A stretch of 37,588 nucleotides of DNA from an uncultured Agathobaculum sp. GTDB lineage: Bacteria > Bacillota > Clostridia > Oscillospirales > Butyricicoccaceae. The notes under the pieces are model-generated. The model had not been told where the DNA came from, searched no databases, and saw only the letters and a list, made by a program, of their open reading frames with translations. Positions within the stretch are counted from its first letter, which is position 1. Each line of letters begins with the position of its first letter. The position numbers were made by a program, and so were the translations under genes. The stretch spans positions 1-37,588 of the forward strand of contig NZ_CALWUM010000023.1 in assembly GCF_944384765.1 (NCBI RefSeq), read 5' to 3'. Shown here one piece after another: positions 31,472 through 37,588 of the stretch.

Positions 31472-31938
31472 GTGAGGTTGAGTACCGCGCGGCGCTGGAC
31501 GCAGCGGCAAAGCAGCTCTCCTACCGCGCGCTGAGCACCAAACTGTTGCGGGATAAACTGCTGGACAAGGGCCACAGCGCGGACGCGGTGGACTACGCGG
31601 TCGCGTGGCTGACCGAGCGCCGCCTGCTGGACGACGCGGCTTACGCGGAAAGCGTGGTGCGCAGCTATATGCGCCGCGGTTATGGCGCTGCACGCATTCG
31701 GCAGGAGCTGACCCGCCGCGGCGTGGATCGAGAGACTGCCGAGACGGCCATGCAGTCCTTTTCGCCCGACCGGGCGCAGCTGTGCGCGCTGCTTGACAAA
31801 CGCCTGCACGGCGACGTGTCCGACCGTAAGGAGATCGACAAGGCGGTCGCGGCATTGCAGCGACGCGGGTTCTCGTGGGGCGATATCCGCGACGCGCTCG
31901 CGGCATACGGCAGCCAGCTGCCCGAACAAGAGGAATAA
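31468..31938 (+). CDS. recX: Regulatory protein RecX
   Basis: 156 residues. The three-helix tandem repeats of RecX are visible ([20 protein letters not shown] and [11 protein letters not shown] segments). RecX binds RecA filaments and limits their growth or activity. The start overlaps the recA stop by 4 nt, giving translational coupling and SOS co-regulation. Confidence 0.94.
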   Translation: MSEVEYRAALDAAAKQLSYRALSTKLLRDKLLDKGHSADAVDYAVAWLTERRLLDDAAYAESVVRSYMRRGYGAARIRQELTRRGVDRETAETAMQSFSPDRAQLCALLDKRLHGDVSDRKEIDKAVAALQRRGFSWGDIRDALAAYGSQLPEQEE

Positions 31939-31941
31939 CAG

Positions 31942-31982
31942 AACACCGCCCGGCGCAGAAATTTGCGCCGGGCGGTGTTTTA
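31942..31982. terminator. Terminator between recX and the alcohol dehydrogenase gene
   Basis: A 16-bp perfect stem (31942-31957 with 31964-31979), loop GAAATT, then TT on the plus strand within GTGTTTTATG. It abuts the stop codon of the convergent minus-strand gene. Confidence 0.85.
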
Positions 31983-33020
31983 TGTTTCGGTTGTGATGGC
32001 GACCTTGCAGACATTGTCGCGCCTGCCCTCAAACAGGGCATAAGCGGCGTCGATCTCGGTCAGGGGGAAGATATGGGTGATCAGCGGGGTGGTGTCCAGC
32101 TCGCCCGCGGCGATCAGCCGCAGCAGCTCGGCGCAGTCACAGCCGTCCACGCCGCCGGTCTTGAAGGTCAGGTTTTTGCCGTACATCTCGGGCAGGGGCA
32201 GCACCTGCGGCCGGTCGTACAGCGCCACAATGGTGACCACCGCGTTCGGCCGCGCGCATTCCCACGCCAGCCGGAAGCTCTCCTCGGTCCCGCCGCACTC
32301 GAGCACCACGTCCGCGCCGCCGTGCGCGCTGTTGTTCCGCACAAATTCGGTGGCGTGCGCGGGCGAAACCGTGAGCACTTCGGGGTAATGCTCCTGCACA
32401 AAGTGCTGCCGCGCGGGGTCGCGCTCGCACACAATTACGCGCCGGGGCCGGCGCAGCAGGGTGCACAGCAGGGTGCAGATGCCGGTCGGACCGGCGCCGA
32501 TGAGGAACACCGTGTCCTCGGGCTTGATCTCCGAGATGCGCGCCGCCCAGTAGCCGGTGGCGAGCACATCGCCCACAAACAGCGCCTGCCGGTCGGATAC
32601 GCTGTCCGGAATGACATTCAGGCCCTGATCGGCATAGGGCACGCGCACATATTCGGCTTGGCCGCCGTCGATGCGGCAGCCGAGCGCCCAGCCGCCCTCG
32701 GGGTCAGTGCAATTGTTGACATAGCCGTGTTCGCAGAAAAAGCAGTGCCCGCAAAAGGTTTCGACGTTGACCGTCACGCGGTCGCCGGGCTTGACTGTGC
32801 GCACCGCGCTGCCCACCTGCTCGACCACGCCGACCATCTCGTGGCCGACGGTCACGCCGGGCACCGCGCGCGGCACCGAACCGTGCTTGATGTGCAGGTC
32901 GCTGGTGCAGATGCTGGCAAGCGTGACGCGCACAATCGCGTCCCGCGGGTCGCGCAGGACCGGACGGGGCTTGTCCAGCAGGGCGAAATGCCCCTGTTCC
33001 ACATAGGTATAAGCAAGCAT
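31980..33020 (-). CDS. Zinc-dependent medium-chain alcohol dehydrogenase
   Basis: 346 residues. Catalytic zinc ligands are C38 (SICTSD) and H60/E61 (GHE); the structural-zinc lobe has C90, C93, C96 and C104. The dinucleotide fold has GAGPTG (175-180). It resembles clostridial secondary-alcohol/sorbitol-type dehydrogenases; the substrate cannot be fixed, and the residues that choose NADH or NADPH (ERD after the second strand of the fold) leave NAD(H) more likely (inference). AAGGAG precedes ATG 33020. Monocistronic with a very good promoter. Confidence 0.9.
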   Translation of the reverse strand: MLAYTYVEQGHFALLDKPRPVLRDPRDAIVRVTLASICTSDLHIKHGSVPRAVPGVTVGHEMVGVVEQVGSAVRTVKPGDRVTVNVETFCGHCFFCEHGYVNNCTDPEGGWALGCRIDGGQAEYVRVPYADQGLNVIPDSVSDRQALFVGDVLATGYWAARISEIKPEDTVFLIGAGPTGICTLLCTLLRRPRRVIVCERDPARQHFVQEHYPEVLTVSPAHATEFVRNNSAHGGADVVLECGGTEESFRLAWECARPNAVVTIVALYDRPQVLPLPEMYGKNLTFKTGGVDGCDCAELLRLIAAGELDTTPLITHIFPLTEIDAAYALFEGRRDNVCKVAITTET

Positions 33021-33048
33021 ATCTCACGGCTCCTTCCGCTTTGTTCTT

Positions 33049-33077
33049 ATTATAGTGCACCGGACTGGTAAAGTCAA
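33049..33077 (-). promoter_or_regulatory. Promoter of the alcohol dehydrogenase gene
   Basis: Minus strand: -35 TTGACT (33077-33072), 17-bp spacer, consensus -10 TATAAT (33054-33049). Confidence 0.85.
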
Positions 33078-33185
33078 TTCCGCGGGATTTACGGCGAACC
33101 GTGCCAAAACCCGGCGAAAAAGCGGCGTTTGTGCCGGGGTACGGCGAAACCGGGCGAAACGCGCGGTGTTCTCCGGCGTGGACGC

Positions 33186-33215
33186 AAACAGGGAGGCCTT
33201 TGCCTCCCTGCTTTG
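33186..33215 (-). terminator. Terminator of recG
   Basis: CAGGGAGGC and GCCTCCCTG (33189-33197 with 33202-33210) form a 9-bp stem with a 4-nt loop just after the recG stop; the minus-strand T-run is short (TTTG). Confidence 0.7.
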
Positions 33216-33217
33216 TT

Positions 33218-35260
33218 TCAGTTGAACGCCTCGTCATCCCGCTCCTCGAACATACGCTGCACGCGCTCGCGCAGTTCCGGGTAGCCGTCCAGCGTGGGGT
33301 CGTGTTGCAAGATCGCCTCGGCCTCCTCGCGCGCGTGCTGCATGAGCGCAAGGTCGGATGCGAGGTCGGCGACGTGCAGCGCAGGCAGGCCGTGCTGCCG
33401 GCGGCCGAAAAAGTCGCCCGGGCCGCGCTGCGCGAGGTCCGCGCGCGCGACCTCGAATCCGTCGCCGGTCCGGCACAGGATCTTAAGCCGCTCGCGCGCG
33501 GTCTGCCCCTTGTCCGCGCCGAAAAACACGCAGTAGGACTGCCGCGCACCGCGGCCGACGCGGCCGCGCAACTGGTGCAGCTGGGACAGGCCGAACCGGT
33601 CCGCGTCCTCGACCACCATCAGGTTGGCGTTCGGCACGTCCACGCCGACCTCGATTACGGTCGTCGCAACCAGGATATCGTACTGACCGGCGGCAAAATC
33701 GTGCATCACCTGTTCCTTGTCCGCGTTTTTCATGCGGCCGTGCAGCACGGCGATGCGGCGGTGGGGCAGGGCGGCCTGCAGGTCTTTGGCGTGCTGCTCT
33801 GCGCTTTTGAGGTCGGTTTCGCCCTCCTCGACGAGCGGACACACCACATAGACCTGTCCTCCCGCCTCGACCTGTTTGTCGATGAACGCGGTGATGCGCT
33901 TTCGCATGCTTTCGCCCACCGCATAGGTCTTGACCGGGCTGCGGCCGGGCGGCACCTCGTCCAGCACGGACACATCCAGGTCGCCGTACAGGATGAGCGC
34001 GAGCGTGCGCGGGATGGGGGTGGCCGACATGACCAGCACGTGCGGCGTTTCGCCCTTGGCCGAAAGCGCGGCGCGCTGTGCCACGCCGAAGCGGTGCTGC
34101 TCGTCCGCCACGACCGCGCCCAGCCGGTGAAAGGTCACACCCTGCTGGATGAGCGCGTGTGTGCCGACCACGACCTGCGCCGCGCCGGTCTCGATTGCGG
34201 CAAGCGCGGAACGCTTTTGCGCCGCGGTCATCGAGCCGGTGAGCAGGGTGCACGAGATGCCCAGCTTGTCCAGCAGCGGGGCGAGGGTTTCAGCGTGCTG
34301 GGAGGCGAGGATTTCAGTCGGCGCCATAAAGGCGGCCTGCCAGCCGTTCTGCGCGGCAAGCGCGCACAGCGCGGCCGCGACCACGGTCTTGCCCGAGCCG
34401 ACGTCGCCCTGCACCAGCCGGTTCATCGGCCGGCCGGAGGCGCAGTCCGCCGCGATCTCATCGATCGCGCGGCGCTGCGCGCCCGTGGGCGAAAAGGGCA
34501 GGGCCGCCAGGTAATCCGAAAGCCCGGCGTCCGAAAAGACAATGCCCGTGTCTGCTTTCCGGCGCTCCTTGAGCTGCTGCAAGCCGCAGCACAGCAGGAA
34601 CAGCTCCTCGAACACCATGCGGCGGCGCGCCGCCGCGACTTCGTCCGTGCTCTGCGGGCGGTGGATGGCGGCAAGTGCGTCCGCCGCGTCCAGCAGGCGG
34701 TATTTCGCGCGCAGCACTGCGGGCAGGGGATCAGGCCAGTCACCCGGCACGGCGGCAAGCGCCGCATCGGTCACGTGGACAAGGTCGCGCTGGTGCAGCC
34801 CTGCGGTCAGCGGATAGACCGGCACGATGCGGCCGGGCGCGTCCGCGTCCGGCGCGACCTTTTCCGCCTGCGGGGAAACCAGCTGGCGCCCCCGCCCCCA
34901 GCCCTGCACGCGGCCGTAGAACACATATTCCTGCCCGACGCGCAGCTGCGCCACCACATAGGGGGCGTTGAACCAGGTCACAGGCAGCGAGCCGGATTCG
35001 TCAAAAATCGTGCACTTGGCCAGGGTCAGCCCCTTGCGGATGCGGCTGACCTTGGGCTCGGTACCCACGACCGCGCGGATGGCGTATTTGTCCTCTGCGC
35101 CGAGATCCGCAATGCGGGTGAGCACCGTGCGGTCCTCATAGTCGCGCGGATAAGTCTCGAGCGCGTCGCGCAGCGTGCGGATATGCAGTTTTTCAAACAG
35201 CTTTGCCTTTTTCGGGCCGATGCCTTTGACAAATTGTACGCTGTCATCCAGTGCGGGCAT
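33218..35260 (-). CDS. recG: ATP-dependent DNA helicase RecG
   Basis: 680 residues, full length. The N-terminal wedge/OB domain (about 1-180) starts with a helix-hairpin element (VQFVKGIGPKKAKLFEKL). Walker A GDVGSGKT is at 285-292 and the RecG-specific DEQH box (in place of DEAH) at 386-389, followed by SATPIPRTL (motif III) and a C-terminal helicase lobe with QLRGRVGRG (motif VI). It remodels stalled forks and branched DNA. AAGGAG precedes ATG 35260. It lies downstream of cysE with an 83-nt gap. Confidence 0.97.
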   Translation of the reverse strand: MPALDDSVQFVKGIGPKKAKLFEKLHIRTLRDALETYPRDYEDRTVLTRIADLGAEDKYAIRAVVGTEPKVSRIRKGLTLAKCTIFDESGSLPVTWFNAPYVVAQLRVGQEYVFYGRVQGWGRGRQLVSPQAEKVAPDADAPGRIVPVYPLTAGLHQRDLVHVTDAALAAVPGDWPDPLPAVLRAKYRLLDAADALAAIHRPQSTDEVAAARRRMVFEELFLLCCGLQQLKERRKADTGIVFSDAGLSDYLAALPFSPTGAQRRAIDEIAADCASGRPMNRLVQGDVGSGKTVVAAALCALAAQNGWQAAFMAPTEILASQHAETLAPLLDKLGISCTLLTGSMTAAQKRSALAAIETGAAQVVVGTHALIQQGVTFHRLGAVVADEQHRFGVAQRAALSAKGETPHVLVMSATPIPRTLALILYGDLDVSVLDEVPPGRSPVKTYAVGESMRKRITAFIDKQVEAGGQVYVVCPLVEEGETDLKSAEQHAKDLQAALPHRRIAVLHGRMKNADKEQVMHDFAAGQYDILVATTVIEVGVDVPNANLMVVEDADRFGLSQLHQLRGRVGRGARQSYCVFFGADKGQTARERLKILCRTGDGFEVARADLAQRGPGDFFGRRQHGLPALHVADLASDLALMQHAREEAEAILQHDPTLDGYPELRERVQRMFEERDDEAFN

Positions 35261-35282
35261 GGTTTGCTCCTTTGGTTCGCAT

Positions 35283-35317
35283 AAAACGGATGCGCGCTTC
35301 CGGCAGGGGAAGCGCGC
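35283..35317 (-). terminator. Hairpin between cysE and recG
   Basis: GCGCGCTTCC and GGAAGCGCGC (35292-35301, 35308-35317) form a 10-bp stem; on the minus strand ATCCGTTTTATG follows. The T-run is short and offset, so it may be only a partial terminator. I see no clear recG promoter in the gap. Confidence 0.5.
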
Positions 35318-35343
35318 AGGGAAAACGGGAAAAGCGGGGCGGC

Positions 35344-36015
35344 TTATTCGTCCGCCTCGCGGTCACGCTGCTCCTCGCGTCGGAGCTTTTGCTCGTTGAC
35401 GAACACGCGGTGCTCGAGACGGCACAGCTCCTGCGAGACCGGGTCGGGCAGGTGGATCTGGTCGAGCGCGTAGGACGGGGACGGGCCGACGCGCTGGCCG
35501 TTGATTTTGACTACGCGCGCCTTGATGCCGACCACGGTCGAATCAGGCGGCACCTCCTGCAGCACGACCGCGTTGGCGCCGATGCGGCTGTTGTCGCCCA
35601 CTTTAAACGGGCCGAGCACCTTGGCGCCGGTCGAAATCAGCACATTGTTGCCAATGGTCGGGTGGCGCTTGCCGGTGTCGTGTCCCGTGCCGCCGAGCGT
35701 GACGCCGTGGTAGATCGTGCAGTCGTCGCCGATCTCGGCGGTCTCGCCGATGACAATGCCCATGCCGTGGTCGATGAACAGGCGGCGGCCGATGGTCGCG
35801 CCCGGGTGGATCTCGATCCCGGTCAGGTGGCGCGCAAACTGGCTCAGCCAGCGCGCGAGGAAAAAGCGCCGGTGCTTGTAGAGCCAATGCGCCTGCCGGT
35901 GCAGGATCAGCGCGTGAAAGCCCTGATAAAGCAGAAAGACCTCGAGCGTGGTGCGCGCGGCGGGATCGCGGTCGCGGATCGAGCGCGCGTCGTCGAGCAG
36001 GCCCTTGAAGATCAT
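35344..36015 (-). CDS. cysE: Serine O-acetyltransferase (CysE/EpsC)
   Basis: 223 residues. A short helical N-terminal part is followed by left-handed beta-helix hexapeptide repeats with the CysE signature ([26 protein letters not shown]). The DH pair in FIDHG and the later H in YHGV are the usual active-site positions. It makes O-acetylserine for cysteine synthesis. Two in-frame ATGs compete: 36021 lies only 3 nt from the AGGA site, 36015 lies 9 nt away and is preferred. No cysK is adjacent. Confidence 0.94.
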   Translation of the reverse strand: MIFKGLLDDARSIRDRDPAARTTLEVFLLYQGFHALILHRQAHWLYKHRRFFLARWLSQFARHLTGIEIHPGATIGRRLFIDHGMGIVIGETAEIGDDCTIYHGVTLGGTGHDTGKRHPTIGNNVLISTGAKVLGPFKVGDNSRIGANAVVLQEVPPDSTVVGIKARVVKINGQRVGPSPSYALDQIHLPDPVSQELCRLEHRVFVNEQKLRREEQRDREADE

Positions 36016-36059
36016 AAACATACATCCTATCGTTTTGGTGTGAAATCAGAACACTATCC

Positions 36060-36088
36060 ATTATAGCGGGAAAACACGGAAAATTCAA
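36060..36088 (-). promoter_or_regulatory. Promoter of cysE
   Basis: Minus strand: -35 TTGAAT (36088-36083), 17-bp spacer, consensus -10 TATAAT (36065-36060). I saw no T-box structure in the short leader. Confidence 0.78.
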
Positions 36089-36096
36089 ACCTTTGA

Positions 36097-36124
36097 TTGC
36101 AATGGAAGGGAGAAGTGGTATAAT
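36097..36124 (+). promoter_or_regulatory. Upstream promoter (P1) of the UDP-ManNAc dehydrogenase gene
   Basis: -35 TTGCAA (36097-36102), 16-bp spacer, -10 TATAAT (36119-36124) with a TGG extension. Confidence 0.6.
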
Positions 36125-36215
36125 GACTTCGGGAAGAACCTTATACATTTTATCCAAAAATCGTGTCTCTTATGGCATAAAGTAGGCAGAGCCGGTAGAA
36201 ATGCGGCAGGCGCTG

Positions 36216-36224
36216 TGGTATAAT
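36216..36224 (+). promoter_or_regulatory. Downstream promoter (P2) of the UDP-ManNAc dehydrogenase gene
   Basis: TGGTATAAT extended -10 (36216-36224), exactly 100 bp after the P1 -10. The -35 position (TAGAAA) is poor. The gene starts 36 nt downstream. Confidence 0.6.
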
Positions 36225-36259
36225 GGTTCAAAGACTGTCGATAAAGAGGTTTGGAAATT

Positions 36260-37462
36260 ATGAAAATTACTGTCATGGGGCTGGGCTATATCGGTCTGCC
36301 GACCGCGATCACCCTCGCGGAAGCGGGCTTCGAGGTATGCGGCTTTGACGTGAATCCGAAAACCATCGAAACGCTGCAGGGCGGCCACATCCACATTGTC
36401 GAGCCCGGCCTGCAGGAGGCGTTTGAAAAAGCGGTGGCGCACGGCCATCTGCACTTCTCGAAAGAGCTGGGCAAGTCGGACGTGTTCTATATCGCGGTGC
36501 CGACCCCGTTCTATCAGGATGAAAACGGCAGCCACAAGGCCGACCTGAAGTATGTCGAGTCCGCGGGCCGCATGGCGGGCAAGGTGCTCGAAGCGCCCAA
36601 CCTGGTTATCCTGGAGTCCACCGTGCCGCCGCACACGACCGAGATGCTCGCGCGCGTGCTCTCCGAGGAGTCCGGCATCGATATGGACAAGATCCACGTC
36701 GCGCACTGCCCCGAGCGCGTCATCCCGGGCAACATGATGTATGAGCTCAAGAACAACGACCGCATCGTCGGCGCGCGCACGCCCGAGGCGGCCGAGATGG
36801 CGGCGTCCATCTATGAAAAGGTGCTGGAAAAGGGCGTGGTGCACAAGACTGACGACCTGACCGCCGAGATGTGCAAGCTGACCGAGAACACCTTCCGCGA
36901 TGTCAACATCGCGTATGCCAACGAGCTTTCGGTCATCTGCGACAAAATGGGCATCGACGTATTCGAGCTGATCAAGCTCGCCAACTGCCACCCGCGTGTC
37001 AACATCTTAAACCCGGGCGTGGGCGTGGGCGGCCACTGCATCGCGGTCGACCCGTGGTTCATCTATGAGCAGTTCCCCCAGGAGGCCAAGGTCATTCTCG
37101 CCGCGCGTGAGCGCAACGAGAACAAGCCCTTCTTTGTGGCGGAAAAGGTCGTATCCAAGATGAACAAGGTCACGGATACGGTCGGCGTGCTCGGCCTGTC
37201 TTATAAGCCGGATGTGGACGACTTGCGTGAGTCCCCCTCGATCGAGTTGTGCCACATCCTGCAAAACAAGGGCGTCAAGGTGCTCGCCTGCGAGCCGTTT
37301 GCAAAGGACAGCGAGGTGCAGGGCATCCCGAACGTCTCCTTTGAGGAAATCATGGACAAGGCGGATTACCTTGTGATTACGCTTGGTCATACTCTCTTCA
37401 AGAATAACAAAGAGTTGATCGCCAGCAAGCCGTATTACGATTGCGTCGGCCTGATGGAGTAA
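36260..37462 (+). CDS. wecC: UDP-N-acetyl-D-mannosamine (nucleotide-sugar) dehydrogenase
   Basis: 400 residues. The N-terminal Rossmann fold has GLGYIG (7-12). The family-central segment CKLTENTFRDVNIAYANE (205-222) and the catalytic cysteine C260 in GVGGHC are intact. It oxidises UDP-ManNAc (or a related UDP-hexosamine) twice with NAD+ to the uronate, for a surface polysaccharide or secondary cell-wall polymer of the kind SLH proteins bind. ATG 36260 is used because GAGG (36246-36249) abuts the alternative TTG at 36251. No glycosyltransferase neighbours are visible; the gene has two promoters and its own terminator. Confidence 0.9.
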   Translation: MKITVMGLGYIGLPTAITLAEAGFEVCGFDVNPKTIETLQGGHIHIVEPGLQEAFEKAVAHGHLHFSKELGKSDVFYIAVPTPFYQDENGSHKADLKYVESAGRMAGKVLEAPNLVILESTVPPHTTEMLARVLSEESGIDMDKIHVAHCPERVIPGNMMYELKNNDRIVGARTPEAAEMAASIYEKVLEKGVVHKTDDLTAEMCKLTENTFRDVNIAYANELSVICDKMGIDVFELIKLANCHPRVNILNPGVGVGGHCIAVDPWFIYEQFPQEAKVILAARERNENKPFFVAEKVVSKMNKVTDTVGVLGLSYKPDVDDLRESPSIELCHILQNKGVKVLACEPFAKDSEVQGIPNVSFEEIMDKADYLVITLGHTLFKNNKELIASKPYYDCVGLME

Positions 37463-37481
37463 CCCTAAAAACATCCTGGAA

Positions 37482-37510
37482 AACGGCACAGCCCCCGCTG
37501 TGCCGTTTTT
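37482..37510 (+). terminator. Terminator of the UDP-ManNAc dehydrogenase gene
   Basis: AACGGCACAGC (37482-37492) pairs with GCTGTGCCGTT (37497-37507) over a CCCC loop, then TTT. The group II intron begins 6 nt later. Confidence 0.93.
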
Positions 37511-37515
37511 GTTTA

Positions 37516-37588
37516 GTGCGCCCGGCATGGGCAATAACTTGGTGGTGAAAGTCCACTACAGACTTGGCAGTAGGAACTGTTAGCCGAA
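37516..37588 (+). mobile_element. 5' end of a group II intron (cut by the window edge)
   Basis: The sequence starts with GTGCG, the group II 5' splice-site consensus (GUGYG), followed by the CCCGGCATGGGC hairpin, TGGTGGTGAAAGTCCAC and GCAGTAGGAACTGTTAGCC, which match domain I 5' sequences of bacterial group II introns. Only 73 nt are visible; domains II-VI and any intron-encoded reverse transcriptase lie beyond the window. The insertion is just behind a terminator, the site preferred by group IIC introns, but the subclass cannot be told from this piece. Confidence 0.85.

Noticed and set aside
36016..36082. T-box or SAM-type riboswitch before cysE
   Set aside because: The leader between promoter and start is under 40 nt and shows no such structure.

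Overview
The window is about 37.6 kb of GC-rich (roughly 60% G+C by eye) low-GC-phylum chromosome. It reads as a strictly anaerobic, gut-type Clostridia bacterium, probably an Oscillospirales/Butyricicoccaceae relative (inference). The supporting signs are strong Shine-Dalgarno sites, sigma-A type promoters with 17-bp spacers, RNase Y, a stand-alone [FeFe] hydrogenase, a superoxide reductase, S-layer-homology (SLH) proteins and a Firmicutes-type LexA box. No tRNA, rRNA, CRISPR array, prophage or transposase was seen. Most of the window is core chromosome with small transcription units separated by very clear intrinsic terminators, many placed so as to serve both of two convergent genes.

Layout. 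1-8.1 kb: obgE; a group-B-like [FeFe] hydrogenase; pepF (minus); rimO-pgsA; a small esterase-fold protein. 8.1-13.4 kb: an FNT-family channel (minus); a secreted polysaccharide deacetylase with two chitobiase-like domains and SLH repeats; an AGCS sodium/amino-acid symporter; an unknown membrane protein. 13.4-19.7 kb: rny (minus) with a structured leader; pgeF plus an oligopeptide-type substrate-binding lipoprotein carrying an acidic Tyr-rich triple repeat; then on the minus strand an orphan ABC ATPase, a dCMP deaminase and desulfoferrodoxin. 19.7-23.6 kb: a CaCA-family cation exchanger under a yybP-ykoY (Mn2+) riboswitch, divergent from prfB; a tiny Ser/Thr/Asp-rich lipoprotein; two overlapping half-size TauE/SafE genes. 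23.6-28.2 kb: a zinc-ribbon/TM/repeat/LprI-like protein divergent from a 988-residue exported protein that joins a SecD-P1-like domain, SLH repeats, a beta-rich region and an L,D-transpeptidase. 28.2-37.5 kb: mnmA; an EamA transporter; recA-recX with a LexA box; a zinc alcohol dehydrogenase, recG and cysE (minus); a UDP-ManNAc dehydrogenase. The window ends inside the 5' part of a group II intron inserted just behind that last gene's terminator.

How they fit together. Ribosome/RNA functions (obgE, rimO, prfB, mnmA, rny) and DNA repair (recA, recX, recG) are the housekeeping core. Anaerobic redox and stress functions are the hydrogenase, superoxide reductase and Mn/Ca exporter. Cell-surface functions are the SLH deacetylase, the SLH L,D-transpeptidase, the Zn-ribbon/LprI-like membrane protein, the lipoproteins and UDP-ManNAcA synthesis. 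The least conventional items are the SecD-P1-like/SLH/L,D-transpeptidase architecture, the acidic repeat inside a solute-binding protein, the hairpin that both ends the lipoprotein transcript and buries the next gene's Shine-Dalgarno site, the rny leader terminator, and the truncated group II intron.
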